This document shows, in pieces, positions 34,350 through 42,274 of a DNA stretch of 64,000 bases. The translations under genes and the position numbers were made by a program. The stretch spans positions 620,001-684,000 of the forward strand of contig CAWHDV010000002.1 in the NCBI GenBank assembly GCA_963828185.1. Direction: 5' to 3'. The stretch is from Rhodoblastus sp963828185. Its GTDB lineage: Bacteria; Pseudomonadota; Alphaproteobacteria; Rhizobiales; Beijerinckiaceae. Position 1 is the first letter of the stretch; the number at the start of each line of letters is the position of its first letter. The notes under the pieces were generated by a model, which worked only from the letters and a program-made list of their open reading frames with translations, was not told where the DNA came from and made no database searches.

Positions 34350-35000
34350 TCAATCGGAACTCCACGAGCGGGGCGCCTCGCTCAGGCCGTGCCTGAGCTG
34401 GTGCTCCAGCAGGATCAGCGCATCTGCCGTCATGTCGGCGTCGAGCAGCGCGCCGTGCTGTTCATCGCGGCTGCTCGAATCGAGCGCCAGCCGGTCGGCC
34501 ATCGACGTCAGCGATTTGCCCGCGCCGGGGTAGAGCTGCGCGAACAGCCTCTGCGTGCAGATGTAGCGCGCCTCGTCATAGGCGCCGTCGCCCCAGCCGA
34601 TGAGTTTTGCGCGCGCGAATTCGTAATTCAGGAATTCCCGCTCGTTCTTGTAGGCGTGGGCGACGATCGGCGAGGCGCCGATGAAATCGCGCAGCTTGTC
34701 CAGGATCATGGGGAAGCGCGGCGCGCCCTTGAGATCGTTGGGGCGGATATGATGGATCTTGATCGCCGCCGGGTCGATGGGGCCGTCGGGATTGACCAGC
34801 GTGCGCCAGCTTTCACCCTTTTTCCATCCCTCGCCGTCGCGAAGGACCTCGACGAATCCCACCTCGATGACAATGCCCGGCGGCTTCCAGGCGAAAGGCT
34901 GCTTGCGGATGAATTCGGCGCTCGGCGCGTGCTTGCCGGTCGTTTCCGCGTCGAAGGCGACGAGCCGGTCAAAAGTATCGAGAAAATCCGGCTTGAACAT
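34350..35000 (-). CDS. DnaQ-type 3'-5' exonuclease
   Basis: The 216-residue product is an RNase H-like DEDD exonuclease. ExoI is LVAFDAETTGK (Asp17, Glu19), ExoII lies near PIVAHAYKNEREFLNYE, and ExoIII is DEQHGALLDADMTADAL with the His and Asp of the DEDDh type. This is the exonuclease family of DNA polymerase III epsilon subunits, but an N-terminal and C-terminal extension and the absence of a clamp motif suggest a stand-alone enzyme. ATG 35000 is preferred: it has GGAGGCGCGG five bases upstream, which a start further upstream lacks. It is convergent with mtnA. Confidence 0.85.
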   Translation of the reverse strand: MFKPDFLDTFDRLVAFDAETTGKHAPSAEFIRKQPFAWKPPGIVIEVGFVEVLRDGEGWKKGESWRTLVNPDGPIDPAAIKIHHIRPNDLKGAPRFPMILDKLRDFIGASPIVAHAYKNEREFLNYEFARAKLIGWGDGAYDEARYICTQRLFAQLYPGAGKSLTSMADRLALDSSSRDEQHGALLDADMTADALILLEHQLRHGLSEAPRSWSSD

Positions 35001-35180
35001 CCGCGCCTCCAGCAAAGACGCCCATCCTTACCCTTTTCGCGGGCGCGAGGCCACGGTTGCGCGCGGTCGCCTCGCAAAAGTCACAGCAGGGCGCCATACA
35101 GGTCGCGACTTCGCGATCCCGGTGCGACGCTTTGACCGCGTTCAGGCGCGAAACACAGTTTTCGCGAGAGCAAAATCGAC

Positions 35181-35609
35181 ATGGACAAGACCCGTGAAGC
35201 CCATATCTGCGACGACAAGACCGGCGAAACCAAAAACCAAACAGCCGAAAACCGCGAAACCGAGAACAGCGAGATGCCGCAGGTGGGCTTCAAGGACGCC
35301 TTGATCGAGCGGCGTAGCGCCGCCTTGCGCTTCATGGGCGCCCAGGCGGCCAGCACCAAATGGATGGTCCTTCCGGGCTCGCGCCCGGTCCGGCTCTCGG
35401 AATTGCGCGGCGACATGTGCCGCTGGCCGATCGGCGATCCCCAGCATCACGAGGATTTCCGGTTTTGCGGCTGCGATTGCCACCCGGGCGACAGTTATTG
35501 CGCCGCCCACAAGAAAATGGCGGTCGCCCCGGGCAAGGCCACAAGGGCCGCCTCCGACGCCGGAAATCCTCAGGCGAGGTTGCGCAGCAGAGTTGCAAGC
35601 CATATCTAA
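35181..35609 (+). CDS. GcrA C-terminal-domain protein lacking the DNA-binding N-terminus
   Basis: The 142-residue product contains the C-terminal half of GcrA-family cell-cycle regulators: LRGDMCRWPIGDPQHHEDFRFCGCDCHPGDSYCAAH, which carries the conserved CRWPIGDP, FCG and YCxxH cysteines and histidine. In GcrA this domain contacts RNA polymerase sigma-70, while the N-terminal helix-turn-helix binds methylated GANTC sites. Here the N-terminus is a charged, Asn/Lys/Glu-rich stretch with no helix-turn-helix, and I find none in other frames upstream. It could therefore act on sigma-70 without DNA binding. Small genes of unknown function follow. Confidence 0.7.
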   Translation: MDKTREAHICDDKTGETKNQTAENRETENSEMPQVGFKDALIERRSAALRFMGAQAASTKWMVLPGSRPVRLSELRGDMCRWPIGDPQHHEDFRFCGCDCHPGDSYCAAHKKMAVAPGKATRAASDAGNPQARLRSRVASHI

Positions 35610-35681
35610 GCTTGGCGCAGGTTGTCCCGACGCGCCGATTTTCGAGACAATGTTTTTTCAGGTCTGACGGGGGAGGAAATC

Positions 35682-35828
35682 ATGGCCAAAGGTCAAGTCA
35701 AGAGTAACAAAGAGACGAAAAAGCCCAAGGCGGACAAGAACCTGCCGAAGAAAGGCGCGGAAACCGCCTACCAGAAGGCCCAGGGCAAGGGCGGCCCCGC
35801 TTCGGATCCGTTCGCTAAAAAATCCTGA
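35682..35828 (+). CDS. Small basic lysine-rich protein, unknown
   Basis: This 48-residue protein is one-third lysine and begins MAKGQVKSNKETKKPKADK. It has no hydrophobic segment. ATG 35682 is preceded by a near-perfect GGGAGGAAATC, and codon use is normal, so I consider it real despite its size. Very small lysine-rich proteins of this kind occur widely in Hyphomicrobiales as conserved hypotheticals; a nucleic acid-binding role is only a guess. It lies between the GcrA-like gene and a DUF6481 gene on the same strand. Confidence 0.65.
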   Translation: MAKGQVKSNKETKKPKADKNLPKKGAETAYQKAQGKGGPASDPFAKKS

Positions 35829-36005
35829 GCGATCCGGCGCGAGACCAGCGCGGAGAGACGCTCATTGACGCAAAACGCCGCTCAAACCGCTTGGGCGGCC
35901 GGCGGAGCTTGATCTTCAACATCGCCGCCACAGGCGTCGACGATTGACGCCTCACGCTTGGAGGCCTACAGGTCGGGTCCGAAACTCCAGCAGAACAGGA
36001 TAGAG

Positions 36006-36449
36006 ATGCCGGCATTTAAAGGCGCCAACTTTCACGACAGGCAAAAATCCGCGGCCGAGGCCAAAAAGGCCCTGCTCGAAAAATTCAAGACAAGGCCCGC
36101 CGCCGACGATCCGATCGTCATGGAGCGCGAGGCGCAGCGCCGGGAAATCATAGCCGCGCGCGAGGCGCGTGAGGCAGAGCGCGAGGTGCGACGCAAGGCG
36201 GAAGCCCGCGAGCGGGCGCGGCTCGATGCGGAGCAGCAGGCGGCGCTGCAAGCGCGGATGGAAGCCGAAGAAAAGGACCGCGAGGCCGCCGAAATCGCCG
36301 AGACGAAGCGACTCGAGCGCGAGGCGGCGGAAGCCGCGGAATTGAAAGCGCTGATGGAAATCGAAAAGAAGGCGGAACGCGACGCGCGCTACGCCGCGCG
36401 CAAGGGCCGGAAGGCCCAGGCCAAGTCCGAGCAGCGCATCTATCGCTGA
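36006..36449 (+). CDS. DUF6481-like coiled-coil protein
   Basis: The 147-residue product is almost all Glu, Arg, Ala and Lys and forms one long helix (REAQRREIIAAREAREAERE and similar), matching the alphaproteobacterial DUF6481 family of unknown function. The N-terminal MPAFKGANFHDRQKSAAEAK is characteristic of the group. ATG 36006 has AGGATAGAG upstream. It probably forms an extended coiled coil; no partner is evident. Confidence 0.75.
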   Translation: MPAFKGANFHDRQKSAAEAKKALLEKFKTRPAADDPIVMEREAQRREIIAAREAREAEREVRRKAEARERARLDAEQQAALQARMEAEEKDREAAEIAETKRLEREAAEAAELKALMEIEKKAERDARYAARKGRKAQAKSEQRIYR

Positions 36450-36540
36450 GCCCAATTCCGGCGTTGACGCAAGGCCTGCATTAGCGTCTTTGAACGCGAC
36501 GGCGATCGATCGCCGCCGCGGCGGCCGGGGGAATGAAGCC

Positions 36541-37386
36541 ATGCAGGAACTCACACCGGAGGGCCGCGCGATCGTCGAAGATCTGGCGCGGACCCACGCC
36601 GTCAGCACGGACGCCGTCATGGCGCTTTTGCAATCGCTGGCGGCGGGCGGCGGTTTTCAGGCCCAGTTCAATCATCCCGACCTCGGCGGAATGGGGCAAT
36701 GGTCGCAGGGCGGCATGATCATGATCGGCGACATGTTCAACCAGGGCCTCAAATACAAGGTCGGCGCGCTTTGCGACGAACTGGCCGGCCTCGTGCGCAG
36801 CCAGCCCCTGTTCCGGCCTGTCGCGAGCCAGACGCAGAGCCAGAGTCAGTCTGGCCAGACCCAGTTTGGCCAGAATCAAGGCGGCGCGGCCGGCGTCAGC
36901 CTGTTCGTCGCGGGATCAAACCCGAACGAATGGTGGCCGGCGGATCTCGGCGTCCCCGCCTCGACCGGCGCGCAGAACGACCTGCGCTACGCCTTTTTTC
37001 CGGTGACGCGGCGACTGGCGATCCGGCTCGGCGGCCAGACCAGCATTCATGACACCGGCAATCACCTGATCAGCGGATTTTCGCAGCAGCAGAGCGGCGA
37101 CCAGTCGTTGACCTTCACCAGCCAGTTCGGCCTCGTCCGCGTCGCCGACCTGCCGCTGGTCGCGCCGGCCGGCCAACACGCTTCCGCGCCGCACGTCGGC
37201 GAGACCGCATCTGTCACGCAACCCGCAGCGCCGGCCGCGCCCGAGGCTTTCGCCTCGCCGAAAAGCACAGCGCCGCGCGGCGATATTTTCGACATGATCG
37301 AACGGCTCGCCGAGCTTCGCCAGAAAAACATCCTGACGGAAGAGGAATTCACCGCGAAAAAGGCCGAGTTGCTGGAACGGCTATAA
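36541..37386 (+). CDS. SHOCT-domain protein
   Basis: The 281-residue product begins with a helix-rich segment (TPEGRAIVEDLARTHAVSTDAVMALLQSLAAGGG) that recalls a winged-helix or SH-type lipid- or DNA-contact region. A GGMIMIGDMFNQGLKYKVGALCDELAGLV block, a Gln/Ser linker and a beta-rich middle follow. The C-terminal 30 residues (FDMIERLAELRQKNILTEEEFTAKKAELLERL) are a clear SHOCT motif, a short helical oligomerisation element. ATG 36541 has GGGGGA nine bases upstream; a TTG further upstream is less likely. Its end overlaps the convergent phosphopantetheinyl transferase by six bases. Confidence 0.8.
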   Translation: MQELTPEGRAIVEDLARTHAVSTDAVMALLQSLAAGGGFQAQFNHPDLGGMGQWSQGGMIMIGDMFNQGLKYKVGALCDELAGLVRSQPLFRPVASQTQSQSQSGQTQFGQNQGGAAGVSLFVAGSNPNEWWPADLGVPASTGAQNDLRYAFFPVTRRLAIRLGGQTSIHDTGNHLISGFSQQQSGDQSLTFTSQFGLVRVADLPLVAPAGQHASAPHVGETASVTQPAAPAAPEAFASPKSTAPRGDIFDMIERLAELRQKNILTEEEFTAKKAELLERL

Positions 37387-37935
37387 AGGCCCCGGCAGCA
37401 CGACGCAGGTGCAGAAAACCTCGCGCTCCCCCACCTTGTCGCGCCAGGACCAGGCTTCGCGCGCCTCGACCGGCTCGCCGCAATCGAAAATGTCGAAGGC
37501 GTCGTCGAGCGACCGAATGCGGATTTCGACCGGCTCTCGCCGCAGGCCGAGGCCGAGCGCCTTAAGATAGGCTTCCTTGGCCGTCCACAGGCGCAGGAAT
37601 TCTTCCGCGCGCCGCGCCGCGGGCAGCGCCGCCAGAGCCGCCTTCTCTTCCTTGTGCAGGACGTTCCAGGCGGGCTCGAGCGTCGAGGCGATCTCGACGT
37701 CAACCCCGATCCTTTCGCGCGACAGGCCGAACAGCGCGATGTTTTCGCGCGAGGACAAGGATATCCGCCAGGAAAAAGCCGCCCCGTCGAGCAGCAGCAG
37801 CGGCGCTCCCTGGTCGTCATGCGCCAGCGACAGCCGGCGCGAAGAAACGTTCAGCCGCCCCGCGCAAAAGGACAAGAGCGCGGCATGGCGCTTTTCCGCG
37901 CCAGAAATCTCGCCGAGCCAGAAGGCGGCGGCCAT
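37381..37935 (-). CDS. 4'-phosphopantetheinyl transferase (Sfp-like)
   Basis: It transfers the 4'-phosphopantetheine arm from CoA to carrier proteins. The 184-residue product has the IGVDVE metal-binding motif and WTAKEAYLKALGLG, both typical of Sfp/AcpT-type enzymes. It is somewhat shorter than Sfp (about 224 residues), closer to the compact bacterial members. It starts four bases after the LMW phosphatase stop and is in its operon. The carrier protein it serves (fatty acid, lysine or secondary metabolism) is not in the window. Confidence 0.88.
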   Translation of the reverse strand: MAAAFWLGEISGAEKRHAALLSFCAGRLNVSSRRLSLAHDDQGAPLLLLDGAAFSWRISLSSRENIALFGLSRERIGVDVEIASTLEPAWNVLHKEEKAALAALPAARRAEEFLRLWTAKEAYLKALGLGLRREPVEIRIRSLDDAFDIFDCGEPVEAREAWSWRDKVGEREVFCTCVVLPGPL

Positions 37936-37938
37936 CGA

Positions 37939-38388
37939 TCAAAAGCTCCCGAAGGGACGCCAGCCGAACCGCTGCTTGATGCGGGCCAGCAGCGCGTCGC
38001 GCACGGCGCGATAGGCTTCGAGCTTCTGGTCGCGCGCGCCGTCGATCGCGGTCGCGTCGAGCGTCGGCCAATATTCCACCTCGACCGCCTGTTCGCGAAA
38101 AAATTCGAGCGCCTTGTGATGCGCCTCGGGCGACAGGGTGACGACCAGGTCGAAGTCGAAATTCTCCAGTTCGTCGAGGCTTCGCGGCGTATGACGGAAA
38201 ATGTCCATGCCGGCCTCGTCCATCACGGCGATGGCGAAGCCGTCCGGCTCGCCGGCGTGCAGGCCGGCCGAGGCGACCTCGATTTTTGCGCCGAACAGGA
38301 AGCGGGTCAGCGCCTCGGCCATGGGCGAACGCACGCTGTTCTGGGTGCAGGCGTAGAGCACCGCGCGGGGCAGCGTGGCGGCGGACAT
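37939..38388 (-). CDS. Low-molecular-weight protein tyrosine phosphatase-like protein
   Basis: The 149-residue product has the P-loop ACTQNSVRS: Cys14 and Arg20 spaced as C-x5-R. The fold start VLYACTQNSVRSPMAEAL matches LMW phosphatase and arsenate reductase ArsC (thioredoxin-type) proteins. The expected late DP motif is replaced by a YWPTLDATAIDG stretch, closer to the arsenate-reductase side. In Hyphomicrobiales this gene usually follows UPF0262, as here. Its physiological substrate is not known. It is seven bases from UPF0262 and four from the phosphopantetheinyl transferase. Confidence 0.88.
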   Translation of the reverse strand: MSAATLPRAVLYACTQNSVRSPMAEALTRFLFGAKIEVASAGLHAGEPDGFAIAVMDEAGMDIFRHTPRSLDELENFDFDLVVTLSPEAHHKALEFFREQAVEVEYWPTLDATAIDGARDQKLEAYRAVRDALLARIKQRFGWRPFGSF

Positions 38389-38394
38389 TGGCGC

Positions 38395-38883
38395 TCAGCC
38401 CTTCCAGTGGAGGGCGGTGACGAGGGTAAAAATGCGGCGCGACGTATCGAAATCGCATTCGATCTTGCCGTTCAGCCGCTCGGCGAGCAATTGCGCGCCC
38501 TCGTTGTGCAGCCCGCGCCGGCCCATGTCGAGCGCCTCGATCTGCGACGGGCTGGAGGTGCGGATCGCCGCGAAATAGCTCTCGCAGATCATGAAATAAT
38601 CCTTGAGGATGCGGCGGAACGGCGTGAGCGACAGGATGTGGACGATGATCGGCTCGCCGGCCTCGTCGAGGATGTTCAGCGCCAGCTTCGATTCATGCAG
38701 GGCGATATGCAATTGATAGGGGCCGCCATCGCGTCCCGGCAAGGCGAAGCTGTTTTCCTCGATCAGGTCGTAGATGGCGATGGCGCGCTCGTGCTCCTGG
38801 TCGGGATTGCCGCGCCCGATCGAGGTTTCGTCGAGCGTGATGCTGATCAGGCGGTTGCGGCGGAGGCTGTCGAGTTGCTCCAT
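38395..38883 (-). CDS. UPF0262 family protein
   Basis: The 162-residue product matches the alphaproteobacterial UPF0262 family of unknown function, including RLISITLDETSIGRGNPDQEHERAIAIYDLIEENSF, LHIALHESKLALNILDE and SLTPFRRILKDYFMICESYF. Its gene lies four bases after hisD in the usual order DUF2948-hisD-UPF0262-LMW phosphatase. ATG 38883 is preferred over an upstream in-frame codon without a ribosome binding site. A role linked to histidine biosynthesis or ribosome-related genes nearby in other genomes is only association. Confidence 0.85.
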   Translation of the reverse strand: MEQLDSLRRNRLISITLDETSIGRGNPDQEHERAIAIYDLIEENSFALPGRDGGPYQLHIALHESKLALNILDEAGEPIIVHILSLTPFRRILKDYFMICESYFAAIRTSSPSQIEALDMGRRGLHNEGAQLLAERLNGKIECDFDTSRRIFTLVTALHWKG

Positions 38884-38887
38884 GGTC

Positions 38888-40183
38888 TCAACCCTGTCCG
38901 AGCCGCAGGGCGACGGAAAGCGCATGCGCGTCGAGCCGCTCGGCCCTGCCGAGCGTCACCGCCGCCGGCCCGATGACGCGCAGGCTTTCCGGTGAACACT
39001 TGAGCAGCGACGTGCGCTTCATGAAATCGAGCACGTTGAGGCCGGAGGAAAAGCGCGCCGAACGCGCCGTCGGCAGCACGTGGTTGGAGCCGCCGACATA
39101 ATCGCCGATCGCTTCCGGCGTATAGGCGCCGATGAAGATGGCCCCGGCGTTGCGCACTTTTGCCGCCAGATCTTCCGCGTCCTCGGCCATGATTTCGAGA
39201 TGTTCGGCGGCAATGCGGTCGGCCAGCGCTATGGCGTCCGCGAGTTTTCCGACAACGATCACCGCGCCGAGATCGTCCCAGCTCGCCGCCGCGATTTTTT
39301 CGCGCGGCAGGGTTTTGACACGCGCCAGCACGGCCGCCTCGACCGCGTCGGCGAGCGTCGCGTCATCGGTGATGAGGATCGATTGCGCCGCCGTGTCATG
39401 CTCGGCCTGGGCGAGCAGGTCGATGGCGATCCATTCGGGATTGGCGGTCTTGTCGGCAAGGATCAGCACTTCCGACGGCCCGGCGATCATGTCGATGCCG
39501 ACCTGGCCGAACACCCGCCTTTTGGCGGCGGCGACAAAGGCGTTGCCCGGGCCGACGATCTTCGCCACCGGCCGGATGCTGGCCGTGCCATATGCAAGCG
39601 CCGCGACCGCCTGCGCCCCGCCGATACGATAGATTTCATCGACGCCGGCGAGTTGCGCCGCCGCCAGCACCAGAGGCGACAATTTGCCGTCGGGCGCGGG
39701 CGCCACCATGACAAGGCGCTCGACGCCCGCGACTTTCGCCGGAATGGCGTTCATCAGTACGGAAGACGGATAGGAGGCGGTGCCGCCGGGCACATAGAGA
39801 CCGGCGGATTCGACGGCGCTCCAGCGCCAGCCGAGATCGACCCCGGCCGCGTCGGTGAAGCGCAGGTCCTGCGGCTTCTGCCGTTCATGGAAGGCGACGA
39901 TGCGGTCGCGCGCCAGTTTCAACGCGTCGATCTGGTCCTTCGGGCAGGCGGCGACGGCGGCTTCGACCTCTTGCGGCGAAATGCGCAGGGTTTGCGGCGT
40001 CAGCTCGATCCGGTCGAAACGGCGCGAAAACTCGATCAGCGCCTCGTCGCCGCGCGAAATCACCGCGGCGATGATGTCGCGCACGATGACGTCGACATCT
40101 TCCGCCGTCTCCCGCTTCATATGCAGGAGTTTTTCGAAATTTTCGGCAAAATCGGCGGCGGCGGCGTCGAGCCTGAAAGGCAT
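38888..40183 (-). CDS. hisD: Histidinol dehydrogenase
   Basis: It performs the last two oxidations of histidine biosynthesis, histidinol to histidine, with zinc and NAD. The 431-residue product has the GLYVPGGTASYPSSVLMNAIPAKVAGV block, the IVGPGNAFVAAAKRRVFGQVGIDMIAGPSE core, LLAQAEHDTAAQSILIT and EHLEIMAED with the conserved His and Glu. It lies between DUF2948 and UPF0262 in one operon. No other his genes are nearby. Confidence 0.97.
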   Translation of the reverse strand: MPFRLDAAAADFAENFEKLLHMKRETAEDVDVIVRDIIAAVISRGDEALIEFSRRFDRIELTPQTLRISPQEVEAAVAACPKDQIDALKLARDRIVAFHERQKPQDLRFTDAAGVDLGWRWSAVESAGLYVPGGTASYPSSVLMNAIPAKVAGVERLVMVAPAPDGKLSPLVLAAAQLAGVDEIYRIGGAQAVAALAYGTASIRPVAKIVGPGNAFVAAAKRRVFGQVGIDMIAGPSEVLILADKTANPEWIAIDLLAQAEHDTAAQSILITDDATLADAVEAAVLARVKTLPREKIAAASWDDLGAVIVVGKLADAIALADRIAAEHLEIMAEDAEDLAAKVRNAGAIFIGAYTPEAIGDYVGGSNHVLPTARSARFSSGLNVLDFMKRTSLLKCSPESLRVIGPAAVTLGRAERLDAHALSVALRLGQG

Positions 40184-40237
40184 CGAAATTCTCCGGAATA
40201 CATTGAACGAGCGGTCTGGAGGCGACGGCGCTTTTTG

Positions 40238-40708
40238 TCAAGCGCCGGGCGGGTCGTCGCTTCCATGCCCCGGCGCGTGGCGGGCGCGCCAGCGCGGTCC
40301 GAGATCGGCCATGCGCGCTTCAATGCACTCGACTTCGAGTTTGAGCGCGCAGCCGCCGGAAAAGACCAGCGCCAGCGTCCCAGATGGCGCGTCGCCGGGA
40401 CGGAAGGAAATGTCGAGCAGGTTCAGGATGTCATCGGACCGGTCCTGGCGGAAACCGTGCAGCGCGACCTTGCGCACAGTCTCGAAATGCGACCCGGCCC
40501 GCGCCCTTTGCGGCGCGCCAGAACCGGCCTTGAGCCAGTCGAAGCGGTTCAACGCCAGCACGAAGCGCTTCTCTTTCGCTTGATAGAGCATGTCGCCGAC
40601 GCGTAAAATGGAATCCTGCAAATGCGCCGAGAGGACGGCGAGATCCTCCGCGTCGAGCGCCATCAGCCGCAGTCCGGCCTCGGCTGGGCGGTCTTCGCCT
40701 TCGGTCAT
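40238..40708 (-). CDS. DUF2948 family protein
   Basis: The 156-residue product matches the alphaproteobacterial DUF2948 family: LRLMALDAEDLAVLSAHLQDSILRVGDMLYQAKEKRFVLALNRFDWL, then FETVRKVALHGF and LALVFSGGCALKLEVECIEARMADLG. The function is unknown. I chose ATG 40708, which has GAGGA six bases upstream; the ATG at 40714 has it directly adjacent. It heads the hisD-UPF0262-LMW phosphatase cluster on the minus strand, where it normally follows murA (not in the window). Confidence 0.85.
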   Translation of the reverse strand: MTEGEDRPAEAGLRLMALDAEDLAVLSAHLQDSILRVGDMLYQAKEKRFVLALNRFDWLKAGSGAPQRARAGSHFETVRKVALHGFRQDRSDDILNLLDISFRPGDAPSGTLALVFSGGCALKLEVECIEARMADLGPRWRARHAPGHGSDDPPGA

Positions 40709-40786
40709 TGACATTCCTCGTCACCGCTTTTGTTACAGGCGAGCGATCAGCGAGGCAAGACAGACGCCTCGTGCGGCGCGGGAGCC

Positions 40787-42274
40787 CTATTTCATCGCCT
40801 GCGCCGCAACGGCGACCGGATAGGTCTGCTCCCAGCCGCCGCCGAGCGCCTTGAACAATTGCACCTCGTCGAGCGCCACATTGGTCGTGCTCTGGGCGAA
40901 TTGCTGTTCGGCGGTCAGCGCCGTCCGTTCGGCGTCGAGCACGTTCAGGAATTCCGTGACGCCGTCGTGGTAGCGGGCGCTGGCGATGTCGAGCGCCTGC
41001 CGGGCGTGGGAGAATTGCGCCGCCAGCCTTTCGCGGCGCCGCTGCTCCAGGCGATGCGCCACCAGCGCGTTCACCACGTCGTGCCAGGCCTGGAGCACCG
41101 TCCTGTGATAGGCGATCGCCGCCTCCTGCTGCTGCGCCTTGCGCAATTCCAGCACGTTCTGCAACCGGCCGGCGTTGAAGATCGGCAGGCTGACGCTCGG
41201 GCCGAACGTGTATTGCAGCGACGAGCCGCGCCAGAGATTGGTGACGTCGAGCGAGTCGAAACCTGCCACGCCGTTCAACTGCACCTGCGGGTAGAAGGAC
41301 GCCACCGCCACGCCGATATCCGCCGTGGCGGCGTGCAATTGCGCTTCGGCCGCGCGAATGTCCGGGCGGCGGCGCGCCAGTTCCGATGGCACGCCGACCG
41401 GCACGACGGGCGGCGACAGCGGCGTTTTTCGCACCGTCCCGAGCCTCGCCCGCAAGGCGCCCGGCGGCTCGTCGAGCAGAAAGCCGAGCGCGTTGACATA
41501 TTCCGATTCCTGCTGTTCGAGCGTCGGCAACTGGGCGCGCAGCGACTCGATCTCGGCGGAAGCGTTTTCGGTGTCGAGCGCGCTTTGCAGGCCCTTTTGC
41601 TGCCGCTCCCGCGCCAGGCTCAGCACGCCGTCGGCGATCTTCAGATTGTCGTTGGCGATGCCGATCTGCACCTGCACGCCGCGCAGCGCCACATAGTCGC
41701 GCGCCACTTCGGCCAGCGCGGACACGAGCGCGCCGCGGCGCTGCTCCTCGGCCTCGGCGACCTGCGCGTCGGCGGACTCGACCTGCCGGCGGACATGGCC
41801 CCACAGGTCGAGCTCCCAGGAGGCGTCAAAACCCGTATTGTAATCGGTGATCGGCGCGATCGCGAATTTCTGCCCGGGAATCAGCGCGCCGAGCAGGCTG
41901 ACGATGCCGTTCTGGCTGTAGAGTTCGCGCGTGGCCTTGGCGTCGCCGTTGAGGGTCGGCAATTGCGCCGAGGCGCTGACGCCGCGCTGAAAACGGCTTT
42001 CAGCCAGGCGAACGGTCGCCGTCCTGACGTCGAGGTTGGCGCCGGCGACCTGGTTCTCCAGCCCGGTCAGCGTCCGGTCCTTGAACAGGCCCCACCAATC
42101 GGGATCGGGCGGCGCGGTGAGCCTGCCGTCGGCTTCCGGCGCCGCGAAGGGCTTTTGTGGCAAGCGGGTTGCAGGCGGCGCGAAGTCGGGGCCGACCGAG
42201 CAGCCGGCGAGCAGCATCCCGCCCGCGAGCGCGCTAGCGGCCAACAACCGCCGCATGAGGTCAGGCGCCGCCAT
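40787..42274 (-). CDS. Outer-membrane efflux lipoprotein (NodT/OprM-like)
   Basis: The outer-membrane channel of a tripartite efflux pump. The 495-residue product is a lipoprotein: SALAGGMLLAGCSVGPDF has the lipobox Cys. The rest has the two-fold repeat of TolC-like proteins (DPDWWGLFKD, EIESLRAQLPTLEQQ and the second half from RRPDIRAAEAQLHAATADIGVAVASFYPQ). The start ATG overlaps the stop of emrB by one base, showing translational coupling, and has GGAGGGG upstream. It is the third gene of the emrAB-type operon. Confidence 0.9.
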   Translation of the reverse strand: MAAPDLMRRLLAASALAGGMLLAGCSVGPDFAPPATRLPQKPFAAPEADGRLTAPPDPDWWGLFKDRTLTGLENQVAGANLDVRTATVRLAESRFQRGVSASAQLPTLNGDAKATRELYSQNGIVSLLGALIPGQKFAIAPITDYNTGFDASWELDLWGHVRRQVESADAQVAEAEEQRRGALVSALAEVARDYVALRGVQVQIGIANDNLKIADGVLSLARERQQKGLQSALDTENASAEIESLRAQLPTLEQQESEYVNALGFLLDEPPGALRARLGTVRKTPLSPPVVPVGVPSELARRRPDIRAAEAQLHAATADIGVAVASFYPQVQLNGVAGFDSLDVTNLWRGSSLQYTFGPSVSLPIFNAGRLQNVLELRKAQQQEAAIAYHRTVLQAWHDVVNALVAHRLEQRRRERLAAQFSHARQALDIASARYHDGVTEFLNVLDAERTALTAEQQFAQSTTNVALDEVQLFKALGGGWEQTYPVAVAAQAMK

